Shown: positions 35,454-46,520 of the stretch, in pieces
Position numbering within the stretch: position 1 is the stretch's first letter
Layout of the letters: the number at the start of each line of letters is the position of its first letter
Origin: Solen grandis
Lineage: Eukaryota; Mollusca; Bivalvia; Adapedonta; Solenidae
Length of the DNA: 64,000 nt
Direction: 5' to 3'
Assembly: GCA_021229015.1 (NCBI GenBank)
Contig: CM037788.1
Location: 49,007,296 to 49,071,295, forward strand
Made by a program: the position numbers and the translations under genes
The notes under the pieces: generated by a model
The model's input: the letters and a program-made list of their open reading frames with translations, nothing else
Database searches by the model: none
What the model was told of the DNA's origin: nothing

Positions 35454-35476
35454 ATGTTGGAGGAGACACGGTACAG
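35454..35476 (+). CDS. predicted coding exon 1 of the class A GPCR
   Basis: ATG at 35454 opens 23 coding bases (seven codons, MLEETRY, plus two bases) and ends at a strong donor, ACAG|GTAAGT. Joined to the acceptor at 36336 it continues in frame (AG|A TTC GCC) into the receptor with no stop. An in-frame TAA lies 28 bases upstream, so this is the first possible Met of the spliced frame. The alternative is that this exon is only 5' UTR and translation starts at 36362. Context at the ATG is moderate (G at -3, T at +4). Seen: splice site and frame continuity; inferred: that this is the start used. Confidence 0.6.
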
Positions 35477-36336
35477 GTAAGTGAGGATAGCTGTTGTCTA
35501 TTTGGGCACATTTGGTTTATTCTTTAAAAGAGAAAATATATGGTATACTTTAAATTCTAATTCGTTTCAATAAGTTTTGAGATTATTTGTATAATTTGGA
35601 TAACTCACAGGTCTTTATCGAAGAGTCGTAATTTATTGTTATAATATTTCAATTATATGTATATCGTTATTCTCATAATTGGCAATTAGATAATAGAGTT
35701 GAAATAACTAAATAATCCGTTCATTAAAGTTATATTTACTTTGGTACGTTTAAGTACACTTTGGTTTACCGGTATTATTAAATAATCGAAATTAAGCTTC
35801 AACATTTTATTGGCATAAATAACAAAATACAAATTCAATTATCTAATTGGTGCAAAATATGTGTTTCCATTTGAAACAATGAAACAAAGTTGTATGTGTT
35901 TCTTGTACACGCAATTAGTAGTTTATATTCTGAAGTAGTAACAGTAACGTTTTGACCTGGCTTGGGACGGGAGTTTCTCGCATATATATTTTAGTCTTTG
36001 CATTTTGTCAACTTATCTCTTAAATCAGTTGGAAAAAACATTCTGGCAATCTCTTAGATCAAAACAAATAAACATTTTGTCTGCCTACTGTTAGCAAAAT
36101 CAGATCCATATGACGAATGATCTTAAATATTGTTCACAACAAATTCATATTTTCGCTAAAACAAATCCCATCATTCAAAAATAATGATTAAAAAATATTG
36201 ACGGATTGATCTGATGCCAGAAGATGAAAATGTTGCCTCGTGTAATGAATTCTACAAATTCGGGCATTTGATTACAATACATATTTTGGTTCATATTCTT
36301 CAATGTCATGGCTTTGTTTATTTTATGTCTTCTCAG
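35477..36336 (+). other. predicted GPCR intron, 860 bp
   Basis: Bounded by CAG|GTAAGT at the 5' side and a pyrimidine-rich TTTATTTTATGTCTTCTCAG at the 3' side. Interior is AT-rich and repeat-free. The Met codon at 36308 lies within the last 30 bases of this intron, so a model that starts there would be translating intron sequence. Confidence 0.7.
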
Positions 36337-37609
36337 ATTCGCCACTTGGAAACCGGTAATCATGACAACGCCCATGCCCTCTGGATCCACCGACGTTCCT
36401 CAGGCAATGGGACTCAATGATACTTACTTGTATGACAACTTTACAGATGGAAACTATACTTCTACCGCTGACAATACGCCTGGTGAGATTTTCAGTGACT
36501 TTACTGAATACAAAATGGCCGAGTTCATTAACAGTTACTATCTGTACCTTGTATTTGCTCTTGGTGTGCCAGGAAATGTTGCATGCATTCTTACGTTGTG
36601 TTTCATACGGCCCAAGGTGTCTTCAGTTATTTTAATGTCGGCATTGGCTTTGTTTGATACCGTTGCCATAGTAATCAAGATGACGTATTTTCAACTAACC
36701 AGGCACGATGTTCAGATCGGAGACGCCTCTTGTCAGCTCATCTTCATGTTCGGGACCGTGTCGCAAATTTATTCCAACTGGATCCTCGTTGTCATGACAC
36801 TGGAACGCTTTATGGCCATATGGTTTCCATTCAGAGTCAAAAAGATTTGTACCAAGAAGAACGCCTTTATAGTTTTGACCGTTATGTTGGTTGTTATAAT
36901 TCTTGCCAATATCCAGTTTGCATTCACATATGAGGAGGTTCGAGACCCGTTTATGGTATGGGATTGCAGGCCAAAGGAACAATTCGCCGACTTCATGCAA
37001 TACCACTGGTACTGGATAGATGGCGCCCTCTACGCCATGCTTCCTATTTTACTGATCGCCGTGTTCAACAGTTTGACGGTGTATGCAGTACGTAGATCCG
37101 GAAAAGCCCAAGTTAGCCTAACACACGGTACTCAAAACAGAACAGACAAATTGTCTCAACAACGACAAATCACTGTAATGTTGTTGACGATTTCTATTGT
37201 GTTCACAGTGCTGATCTTACCGAACTGTATCTTTTTCATCGTCCGTGAGTACTGGACTTGGAGGGACACTATGCATGGTGTTGCCCAGTACTATCTGGTC
37301 TACCAGATCGTGTTCCTCCTGGCGGATTTGAACCATGCCATCAACTTTTACTTGTACTGTCTCAGTGGGAAAAAGTTCAGGAAGAAGTTCTTACAGATAA
37401 TTACTTGCAGGATAAGGCAGTTACAACTATCCCAGTCTTTGCGTTATTCTAACATGGGATATCCGAGGCCCAACACAAAACACACCGTTGTCACGTCACT
37501 GTCGAATGTCTCTTCATTACCGACGTCAAATACAAGCACGCCAAAACACGCGTGCAGTGGAAAAAATGGTCAAAATCAAGATTTTGGTCAGAATTTTTGC
37601 CATATTTAA
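36337..37609 (+). CDS. class A (rhodopsin-like) peptide-type GPCR, main exon
   Basis: Seven-helix receptor expected in the plasma membrane, coupling an extracellular ligand (probably a neuropeptide) to G proteins. Numbering from the first Met of this exon (36362, 415 aa): an N-terminus with N-glycosylation sequons at N19, N26 and N31; TM1 ~58-80 with GN at 71-72; TM2 ~88-108 with D99; C124 and C202 for the TM3-ECL2 disulfide; ERF at 148-150 as the DRY motif; TM4 ~168-187; TM5 ~218-242 with P228; a short third loop; TM6 ~269-294 with P287; TM7 ~308-333; basic helix 8 (KKFRKKF) with C349 as a possible palmitoylation site; Ser/Thr-rich tail. Oddities: no Trp in TM4, LILP instead of CWxP, and NFYLY instead of NPxxY. 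The FMRFamide-receptor/GPR139-like group is the nearest family I would suggest, but the ligand is unknown. Spliced to exon 1 it is 431 aa. Confidence 0.93.
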
Positions 37610-37630
37610 ATTAATTTTATATTTATAGCC

Positions 37631-37636
37631 AATAAA
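37631..37636 (+). terminator. poly(A) signal of the GPCR gene
   Basis: AATAAA 22 bases after the stop codon implies a very short 3' UTR. A second AATAAA at 37922-37927 could give a longer one. Confidence 0.6.
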
Positions 37637-38092
37637 ATATAGGAATTTTATACAGTGACCATAAAGTGGCATTGCATACTTCGATGCAATTTATATTCCG
37701 TTCAGTGAAATATATATTTTTTTTTTGTAAAAAGAAAGTCGAACAGCAAACTAAAACAAACAAAAAATACTGTCATGCTAAAATATTACATGTATGACGT
37801 ATGGATGGTAACTACGAACTAATAATATAATATTTGGCATTTTATTAACATATTTATCAATTTTACGAAATAATAATTACAAATGTATGTGGTTTTTATT
37901 TCGAAATTCTTGTTTTTTCGAAATAAATGTATTGCGCAAAAGTACAATTTAGTTGTTCCGTTTACAAATGTGCATGTGATTTCATCATTTCAATGAATAT
38001 TGTAAGACACGACAGTTGTTACATGATACTGATATGGTAATATTATTGTATATTTAACGACTAATATAATCATGAACTTATATATTGATTGA

Positions 38093-38357
38093 ATGCAACC
38101 TGGCTCGAATTCCACCAACAATACTTAGAGCTAAGTAATACTTAAATACTTAAGAGCAAATTTCGCTACTCTTGTTTCTCTAAAAAAACATTTCTTAACA
38201 AAAATTGTTAGGTATTAAGTTAATAATTCACGTCAGCCTAGTCATATACATGAATATTTCATAAAATTGGAATGGCAAAATGTGTTTCTACCTAGTTTAA
38301 GAATTTAAGTACTACGCAGTGCTAAGTATTGTTGGTGGAATTCGAGCCAGCTTGCAT
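38093..38357. mobile_element. MITE with ~36-bp near-perfect terminal inverted repeats
   Basis: The ends pair over 36 bp with one mismatch: left 38093-38128 (core 'ggctcgaattccaccaacaa' then 'tacttag'), right 38322-38357. The inner 28 bp are perfect. Interior is AT-rich with a sub-palindrome near 38200 (cttaacaaaaattgttaggt). It sits about 480 bp downstream of the GPCR stop. A diverged relative is at 55090-55351. Confidence 0.85.
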
Positions 38358-38519
38358 GGTGCAGTATCATCTTTTTTTTATAGCTGTCATCACTGTAACT
38401 GCCTATGTGATCACCACGTCATGATCACGACATGAGGATGCACGTTCTTAATTTGCTTAAATGTAGTTTTAAATAATGCCGAAAAAGAAAACTTGACAAT
38501 TACAATGACATGACATGTA

Positions 38520-38920
38520 CATTTATACCTGTGATGGAGAAATACTATCACTGAATGTTGCAACAGGTCAGTAGATGGGTATACGTTATACACACAGATT
38601 AGTTTCATTTAAGTCGAGGGGGCCTCCGTGGCCGAGAGGGTAAAGTCGCTGACTTTAACACTCACTCAGCCCCTCACCGCGTGGGTTCGAATCCCGGCAG
38701 GGTATTCGGATTTTCATGTGAGAAAGCCCTCCAGCTGGCTTGCGGTAGGTCGATGGTTCTACCCAGATGCCTCCGTGCATTTGGGGTCTTCCTCCACCTA
38801 TAATTAGATGGACGTCGCTATATGACTGAAATACTGTTGAAGCGACGGTAAACTCAAATAGTCAAGTCATTTAAGTCGAATTCTTAGTCAACGTTTATAT
38901 GTGAACGAGCTGCTTTAATG
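38520..38920 (+). repeat. old interspersed repeat, split by a SINE
   Basis: 'acctgtgatg', 'cagtagatgggtat' and, after the SINE, 'gtgaacgagctgctttaa' match 43390-43560 in the same order. The 43-kb copy has no SINE between the halves, so it approximates the empty site. Confidence 0.6.
38618..38866 (+). repeat. full-length SINE, family 1, with 13-bp target duplication
   Basis: Starts 'ggggcctccgtggccgagag' (A box), then a B box 'gtgggttcgaatcccggcag', the body 'ttcttcctccacct' and 'tgactgaaatactgttgaag', and the tail 'aaactcaaatagtcaag'. It is flanked by perfect 'tcatttaagtcga' at 38605-38617 and 38867-38879. About 249 bp; the best-preserved copy in the window, so probably recent. The head looks derived from a tRNA of Leu/Ser type (variable-arm region between the A and B boxes). 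Confidence 0.95.
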
Positions 38921-39978
38921 CCCGTGAAAAATCATTATATTGCAAGATTCAGAAACACAGAGTAGGCTGCCGGATAAAAAAAAAACAAGGTACTCGGGTG
39001 TAGTTTGCGTTACGACTAACGTTTAAGTAAAAAGTGAAAATGCACGAAAACGATGAAAAAACTGGAGGCTGAGCATTTTATTGTGTTAAGAAATTTGGGT
39101 GTAATCACGACCAGATATAGAAATTATTTATACCTTAAAAATATATTTTTCTGAATGGTCCTGTCACAATCTACGTTAAGGTTAATGTTAATCTCAGAAA
39201 GCAATGGTAATGTGATATGCTCAGATACGTTCAGCTTGGATACTGGTGTGAACTTAAGGAAATTAACAGGCGAAAGTATGTGTTGGAGCCTGGCTTACGA
39301 ACAGGAATTTAATAGACCGAGAGTTCAAAATCTGTCCGCACTGATAATGGTTTTCCGCGAAATAGTTAATCAGATATCATGATTCATTGAAAGTGGAGAT
39401 GTGGTCAAAGATTTAAGATGAGCCTGTATGCGATACATACTTCATGTTGTCTCATGTAGACAAACTTTCGTAAAGGACTTAAACACAATTGACGGGTCGT
39501 TAAACCTTGCTTAACTAAGGAACGTATAATATCCTTAAAAGATGCAAGATGCACCCCATTCGAATGCAGTAAGCAGCATCAAAACATGTAATTTTAAAGT
39601 TATTCTCATCTAAAACCGATGTTCAGAATTAACAATACGCTGCATTACGACCATCTGCATTACCTGCATATGAAACACCATAAATGATAACAACCTCAAA
39701 GTTCTCAACTGTAATCGTTTAAGAACTTTTGATCCCTTAAAAATAATACCTCCAGATGAATGACTTATTTTCTAATACATGTGTATTGGATAATATATAT
39801 TAAAGTCCTAAGCGGTCAATTAAGTGCGTAACATCAGAGCCCCCGACATAATGACTTTGATCAGTAATTTATAAATAAAATCTTAGTTATTTCCATTTCC
39901 GTTCATTCATGTTTTCCTTTGTATAATAACTGTCATTGAACACATAAGAAAAGGAAGGCGAATGTCTTACTTGGATTC
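38921..39978. other. AT-rich non-coding sequence, no gene recognised
   Basis: The open frame at 39155-39382 has no domain or splice support. Confidence 0.5.

Positions 39979-40022
<44 letters not shown>
39979..40022 (+). repeat. (ATC)n microsatellite
   Basis: About 14 ATC units. The minus-strand open frame that ends in poly-Asp is a product of this repeat. Confidence 0.95.
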
Positions 40023-40025
40023 ATT

Positions 40026-40125
40026 TGTGTCACCTGCTGTGAGCGGAGGTGACGCATAGGGATCACTTTTCCGTCTGTATTTCTGTCCATTACACTTTTT
40101 TTGTCGGGCTTCAGCAGGTGACACA
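40026..40125. repeat. 100-bp inverted repeat next to the microsatellite
   Basis: Perfect 14-bp arms 'tgtgtcacctgctg' (40026-40039) and 'cagcaggtgacaca' (40112-40125). The left arm is followed by a second partial copy (ggaggtgacgca). It could be a tiny MITE or a hairpin; one copy only. Confidence 0.45.
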
Positions 40126-40791
40126 TGTGTTCAGAGAACGCTTTTGTATTGATAATGTTTGCGTGTAAGACACTGGCATGATTTTTTTTAAGTTTTTGCA
40201 AAAGCGTTTTATATCTGTGAACGTGACATAGAAAGGTTACCATGATTTATAATACACATGTCTATCATTATGTATATTATTTATGAATGCATGCATTACA
40301 TCGACCTTTACCACAATGAGTATTAATGTACATAACAAATAAAAATTAAATCCAAATGCGTATTGTCTCGATGTTGTTGTTTTTTTATTCCTTGAAAGCC
40401 CATATTTTTAAACTCATTTGTTTGTTCAATTTGGGATTTCGTATATACCTGAGACAGGCCTGCGATATCGCCGGATTTTGTAGTATATGCGTAATATATT
40501 AGGTATATATAGTAGAATTAGAAAAGAGACTCTCGAGGGAAAACATAAGTTCACCTAAAAGTGGACTGAGATTTCCACTAGAGCTAAAGATTCGAAGCAA
40601 TAACCCAGGTATATATGGCAAAGGTGGAAAACCAGACACGATGCAAACATCAGCTTTTTTTTAACCAACGGGGAAAATTTATAAGTGGGATGAGATTACC
40701 AAATAGATTCAAGATATCCTGCACAAACTGCAGGGTAATATTCAAGGTATAGATGGTAGAGATACTTGTAGAAACATTATTAGTTATTCAG
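40126..40791. other. non-coding sequence with a weak ~125-bp duplication
   Basis: 'ggtatatatggcaaag' and 'ggtatagatggtagag' mark two loosely similar modules between about 40490 and 40765. No gene. Confidence 0.35.
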
Positions 40792-41007
40792 TTTCTTGAC
40801 AGGGTACATGACTATTTATTATCGGCAAAGGAAAATCATGTCACCCGAGCGCTATGACTTTCCTCAGCTAGGAATAAATAGTCATGTACCTTGTCAAGAA
40901 ACTTAATAACGGATTTATTAACAGCAAAGTTTAGTCCAGTCATAGCCGCTCGGGTGACATGACTTTCCTTAGCCGAGAATAAATGGTCATGTACCCTGTC
41001 AAGAAAA
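40792..41007. mobile_element. three-armed foldback element
   Basis: Arm 1 (40792-40859) and arm 3 (40936-41007) are inverted copies of about 70 bp with a few mismatches, containing 'cttgacagggtacatgacta' and 'catgtcacccgagcg'. Arm 2 (about 40862-40903) is a second, shorter copy in the same sense as arm 3 and can pair with arm 1 instead. Such alternative pairing is unusual. No ORF. Confidence 0.75.
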
Positions 41008-41329
41008 TGTACGTGGCTTATTGACCAATCAGAAGAGAGAATTTTACGTCGCAGTATAATAAAAGCCCACGAGATTTCCAAACTGAAGTACAAGCAATAT
41101 CCTCGGGACATATGATAGAGATTGAAACACAGACCAGATATTCCGACCCAACGTGTTCGTGTGATTTCCTAGTCAGTCCATATGTAGTCAACTTCAACAA
41201 GTAGCATATATAGCATCTTGTTCCTGATGTGTTACTTTTACACAGCCCTGAACGTGATGGATAGTAATTAGAAGGCGATGATGATGATAACAGCAACAAT
41301 TCTCATCACCATCCCAAAATCATCGCCAT

Positions 41330-41405
41330 CACCACCAGATCATCATCATCCATATCATCATCATTCATCATCATCATCATCATCATCACTACCACATCAT
41401 CAGTA
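41330..41405 (+). repeat. (ATC/CAT)n-rich stretch
   Basis: Imperfect trinucleotide repeat giving a His/Ser-rich open frame that I do not regard as a gene. Another short (ATC)n is at 41944-41967. Confidence 0.85.
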
Positions 41406-43389
41406 TCACAACATTCATCATACCAGCACTACTACCGTCATAATCACTAAAAGTCTCCTTAACACATTTATGAACGTTTCCTGGACAACACCTATAAACT
41501 GGAACTTCGATACATTATTCTGTTCTAACGTATTAAGCAAAATGTTAAATAAACGATTATGATCTGTAAAAAAAAATAAAAAAAAAAATTAAAGAAGTTT
41601 TTTCTTGGAAATCTGACCCTGTGGATCGCTAAACTCACTTAAAGACGTGCTGATTTTTCCATCTTTATACAATATAACTAGGATGTTACTCGCATACTTC
41701 AGACTGGACATCTGACCTCCTGTGGAAATCCCTTCCCATTTGTAAACGGGCTGATGTTTCTATCGGGCCTGTCTATCCTTCACTGAAGTATAAAAATCAT
41801 TAATTTCTGTGTTTAAGAAAACTTGGGGTCTATATAAAAGCAATGGGGATTAATATTCGTGAAGATAACCCTCCACGAAATCGACGAAAATTAGTGTCCC
41901 ACGAATATAAATGATTTCACAGTTTAACCAAACGGCAGAAATTCATCATCATCATCATCATCATCATTCTGTTTTTAAGTCCGTTCTCCAGAATTATGGA
42001 TTGGACAATTTCTTAATTTAATGCTAGAGACAGTATGTAATCAAAGAAGTCTACTATTAAAGTTTCCGATACCCAGACCTCAGTTGAGGTGTTTGACACT
42101 AAATTACAGATTAGTGGTTACGGCGACTGCTGAGTATATTTGTGATTTTGTAAATGTATGGCACTGCAAGGAGGAGTTTTAATAAATAGAATACAAAATG
42201 TAATGTGGAAAAGAAAGGTCACACTATGATAACAAGATGCAACGACTGATCTAGAACGGTTTATATTTTCTGACGTTTGAAAAAACGAGTCCATCATTTC
42301 TGTCGTCTTAAAAACTGTCCGATTTTGGGCGAAATTTAAAATTATTTATTTTTATAATCACATGGTATGAACATTTTAAATAGACTTTATCTTTGTCCAC
42401 AAAAGAATGGTGCTAGCCTGTAATGGAATGAAATTCAAAAAAATTAATTGTAAGAGGTGTTTGTTTGTTTATTGTTTTTTTGTGTTGTTTTTTGGTTGTT
42501 GTTGTTGTTGTTGTTGTTTTACGTACCTCAGGTAAAGATTTTATTGTTTGTGGCCTGATTAAGCCATTGGTAGAAATTAAAGGGAAATAAATATGGAAAA
42601 TGGCTTTGGTTTCTTTGAAAGGGGTGATTTCCCTTGCATCTTGTTTCTGTTTCAGAAGGCATTCGCTAGGTCACACATTTTTTTTCTCTTATTTGTGTGT
42701 GTGTGCTTTTGTTTTGCTTTTTTGTTTTTTCTTTGTTGTTGTTGTTGTTGTTTGGGGTGGCGTTTTTTTGTTTGTTTTTATTTTGTTTTTCTTTTAGTTT
42801 GTTTATTTTTTGCAATAAATTTATTAAGAATTTATTTCAAAATGTCATTTAGTACTTGCAAATAATCAAATGATATATGTGTATGCACATGTTTTTTAAA
42901 TGCTTAAATAGTATATATTTTTACACTCATTTTCTTTCGCGGGGGGTGGGGGTATTGATGAATGATTGTTGTTTGCAAAATAAGCGGACTGGACACTGAT
43001 AAAGTATTTAAAGCAGCTCTTTTACAGATAATCGATCGAAATTATAATGAATAATTTTCTGTTCTCCTTCGTTATTTTTGGTGAAGTCTTTGTTTAGTGG
43101 GAAAAAAAACTCGGCAATTGTAGGTCACATAACATGGGAAAACGCTATTTTCGTTAACGCATCTTCGGCGAAATTGGTGAACTATAGAAAATGATATCCC
43201 CGCAGCACTGGTGCTTGCGGTACCACGTGATACGTTCCGCAAAATGCGTGTTCACCAATTTGTAAGTTCAGCCTATGAAGTTGGCGCATGCACGAAGTGA
43301 GAATTAGATCAGACAAGTGACGGCAAATAAAAAAGTAAATCTAAATAAAGGTTTTATCATTCTAAATACATGTATAGTTTCTATAACGT
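41406..43389. other. non-coding sequence with GTT microsatellites
   Basis: (GTT)n runs lie at about 42494-42519 and 42733-42753 in a T-rich region whose open frames are hydrophobic by composition only. The stretch 41845-41932 ('cgaaaattagtgtcccacga', 'atgatttcacagt') resembles 26340-26452. A 12-bp inverted pair 'aaattggtgaac'/'gttcaccaattt' lies at 43171 and 43250. Confidence 0.5.
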
Positions 43390-43560
43390 CTGGGACGGTA
43401 TTACCTGTGATGAAAAAAACACCCATTTTTACATGCACCGGGTGACAATGAGTCTGTAGATGGGTATTAACAGACGTAAAACATGTATATATAAAGTTAA
43501 CAATCAAATTCTTAGCCTAAGACCATTTGTGAACGAGCTGCTTTAAATTAGTGCCTTACC
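43390..43560 (+). repeat. old interspersed repeat, uninterrupted copy
   Basis: Shares 'tgtagatgggtat' and 'tgtgaacgagctgctttaa' in the same order as 38520-38920. The repeat class is unknown. Confidence 0.55.
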
Positions 43561-44554
43561 TTATCCTAATATCTCAATTAAGTTTTGGTTAATGTGTGTG
43601 TGCAGTGTGTGTGTCTGTTGTTGTTGTTGTTTTTCTTCTTCTTTTCTTATCTAACTGTATTCATGACGTTAGGACTTTCTCCCTGTAGCCATTTTTAATG
43701 AATTAATGATTCAATGAACCTATGCTCTCTGCGAGTTATTGCCCTTCCATAATAAATGTTTGATTTTTTATTTTGATGTAATCATTCACACTGATCTTTG
43801 ACTTTATATTTATAATGTTATTTGCCGGAAGTTAATTAGTACTTTTTTACACAGAGCGTTTATTTTCGACGAAACAGCGTCAAAAAATTAATCGGCGAAA
43901 AAGGGCATTAACCTGAATGCTGAATGTCATATAATCTATAGCAGAGTTTCACAAATTTAAATATAAAAGGCACATGTGAATCCGTATACGGCGTTCAATT
44001 TGTTCCTCGATGTGCTAAATTGAGAAAAAGTTGTCTCACTTTTATTGGAGTTCAGAATCATTAAAACCGTTGCCGGTGTTAAACTAAGTACCCTAGCATA
44101 ACCTCAGTCATCGAACGGAATATCATACTCGATTGAAATAGTGTTTACATTCTTCTTTTTCTTCTTCTGCTTCTTCTTCTTCTTCTTCTTCTTCTATAGT
44201 AAAGACCAGCTATCATTTAATATAATTCAATGAATATTATGGCCATATTTATTTAGACCTAACCCTCTTGTTTTTTTGTTTTGTTTTGTTTTTGTTTGTT
44301 TTTTATGCTAAAGTGACAGCATGTAGGAAGGACAGTACTTGAATACAAGGGTGTCCGGGCACGATTGCGAATAGGCTCCATGGTTCTTTTACGTGCCGGG
44401 TGTATAGCACAAATGCACGGGGTAGAACCAGTACTAAGTACTTCGAGTTTCCATAGCAACCACATTCCTGCACAAAACGCTCAGTTGCAAAAGAAGAGGG
44501 TTTGAAATCATGTTTCCGTTAATATAAGTAATCTGTTTTTGTAAAAATAGGTTT
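43561..44554. other. non-coding sequence; (CTT)n microsatellite
   Basis: A (CTT)n tract lies at about 44150-44196. At 44310-44465 there is a slightly GC-rich stretch ('ggctccatggttcttttacg') that looks like part of an interspersed repeat and not an exon. Confidence 0.5.
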
Positions 44555-44795
44555 TGTTTGATTGTTTATTGGCTTCGACCCCCGTCGGGTTCGAGTGCTG
44601 CCAGGGAAACTGCATGCTTATTTCCTTGAGCAAGAATATTACCCCTCATTGTCACCCAGATGTAAATGGACACCTGACAGGGCGGTATAACTCTGTGGCA
44701 ACAATAAATTGTGTGAAAGACCAACCAGGGAGATCGAAAGATAGCCCAATGACCAGGGGTAAAAGACGTTAAGTCGGTGAATGGGCCCATTTAGA
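44555..44795 (+). repeat. SINE-like repeat with decayed tRNA head, family 5
   Basis: B-box-like 'gtcgggttcgagtgctgcca', body 'tgtaaatggacacctgacag', 'caataaattgtgtgaaagac' and tail 'aaaagacgttaagtcggtga'. Single copy in the window. The open frames on both strands here come from the repeat. Confidence 0.55.
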
Positions 44796-46427
44796 ATATA
44801 AAACGCAGTTACTTTTGATGTATCATGTTTGAAAATACAACTGACCGATAGCGATAGTTCGCAATAGACTTGACCCAGATAACAGATTCACGGTAGCGTG
44901 AAAGCATCCTAATATTTATAACGTTACGCCATTAACGTTGCATATAACGTTATGGCGTAGAAACAGCGATATAAATAGGTTTATACACATACTTCAGTAA
45001 ACTTTTTCAACAAGTTCACTGTGCAAGCATGATATTCACAAACCTTGAAAAGTCACTCAATCAAAGAAAGGGTCACCAATCCTTCAGATACCATGTTAAC
45101 AACAAATTATACAGGTTCTGTGTTTAATTATAATATACAAACGATTAAAAATATACGAGAAACGGAATATACATTTCATAATGCGGTAAAACTGGGGGTA
45201 ATCAATTATAATTTGAACAACGCAGGTCCAGAAATGTCATTAGTAAACGAAAATCGCAATGGCATTCATTCTTTACAAATTTTGCTACATTTTTAAATAA
45301 AAAGATAAAATGTTCCGCATTATATATGAATATATAGAGACGGAATGATTAGAAAGTTTGGAATTTTCTTAATTCGAATCTACGTCTTTCAAAGACGCAA
45401 CGTTAGTACACGAAAAGGTTAGCGAAAAAAAGTAGGTTTGGTTTAATCAATCATTAATACAATGTTTACATGACGCTAAAAAATCGTATCTTTTTCAGAT
45501 GCGTGTCTTGACATATATTCATGTCACTCTGAAATCTGCAGAATTAGACACGTCATTACAACGTTATGACAACGTCGCGTTGCTGCCAAGATTCCCGGAC
45601 TATGCAAAAGGGGCGTGTAAGATACTACTTAGTGGACGTTGTACCACGCCATAGAAGAGTTAGTTCAAACTGATCCCAAATGAACATAAACCACCAAACA
45701 TAAATAATACGTCAGACGAATGAGCTCATACATTGAACCATGACTATTTAACTTTGATGTTTATTTACTTGTGCATATTCTCAACCATTCAAATCCATAG
45801 CATAGGACTGGATTACTGCATCTTCAGATGGACTTAATTCCGATGGAAAAAATGTTTGCTTCCCCATACGTGAAGACATTGTTGATATATCCGGAAGTCA
45901 GTGTTGTGAGGGACGCTTATCCGGTACCTATTGTTTACCGAGATCTGTCCTTATCTGGCTTGGTGAACTTCTAACCGAATACACCACGGTTATATCGGAG
46001 AGATCGATCGAGAATGGATAAGAAAGATATTAGTAAATTTCGGTCAATATAAGTCTTTAGAAATATTAGGGTGGTCAAATTAAGGGAAGTAAGGCGCCAT
46101 CTGGCGGTGAATTACTCAAAATTACGTTGAATTAAGAAATATCTATTTATATGTAGTGTAAATTCAATTCATTGGAACTTGTACAGAAATGCATTAAGTA
46201 AATTAGGTACTGCAGCAATGCTTGAACCAATGGCTGTCTAACCATACCAGTAAAACATTTGGCAATTATTCCTTTTAGGAAATGATGTGTTCTTTTGGTA
46301 AACATACTATAATTTACAAGTCCTGGTAAGGTATAGAAAAAACATTGTCAACTACTCGTATATTCACCATGGGACTATCTGTTCCCCGATCGCGACAAAC
46401 TAAAACTGTTCAAAATTTGGTATTTTA
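44796..46427. other. non-coding sequence, no gene recognised
   Basis: No supported gene. The stretch 45830-46030 is a little GC-richer. A CTCF-like motif is listed separately at 46093-46107. Confidence 0.45.
46093..46107 (-). promoter_or_regulatory. CTCF-like motif 1
   Basis: Minus strand reads CCGCCAGATGGCGCC, which fits the degenerate bilaterian CTCF core CCRSYAGRKGGCRSY at every position. Motif match only; occupancy is unknown. Confidence 0.4.
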
Positions 46428-46520
46428 GCTCCCTGCTTGGTACTGGGCATGGCAAAAAAGATAGTTCCGGTACTTGTTGAATGCCACATGTCTACGGCGT
46501 GATACTTCAGTTGACATTCT
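46428..46520 (+). repeat. SINE fragment, family 2
   Basis: 'gctccctgcttggtactggg', 'gtctacggcgtgatacttca' match the middle of family 2. Both ends are missing. Confidence 0.6.

Noticed and set aside
36308..36361. ORF start at 36308 giving a 433-aa receptor
   Set aside because: The first ten codons fall inside the predicted intron, whose acceptor ends at 36336. The extra residues are translated splice-site sequence.
36980..37040. Additional CTCF-like site (agatggcgcc) in the GPCR exon
   Set aside because: Only the right half of the motif matches, and the bases are coding.
39977..40243. Poly-Asp-ending ORF on the minus strand
   Set aside because: The Asp run is the (ATC)n microsatellite and the rest has no domain.
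41278..41562. His/Ser-rich 94-aa ORF
   Set aside because: Composition is set by an imperfect CAT/ATC repeat; no start context or splice support.
42593..42865. Hydrophobic ORF resembling a membrane protein
   Set aside because: Phe, Val and Leu codons come from T-rich and GTT-repeat DNA.
44554..44790. Overlapping 72- and 74-aa ORFs on both strands
   Set aside because: Both lie in the SINE-like repeat at 44555-44795.
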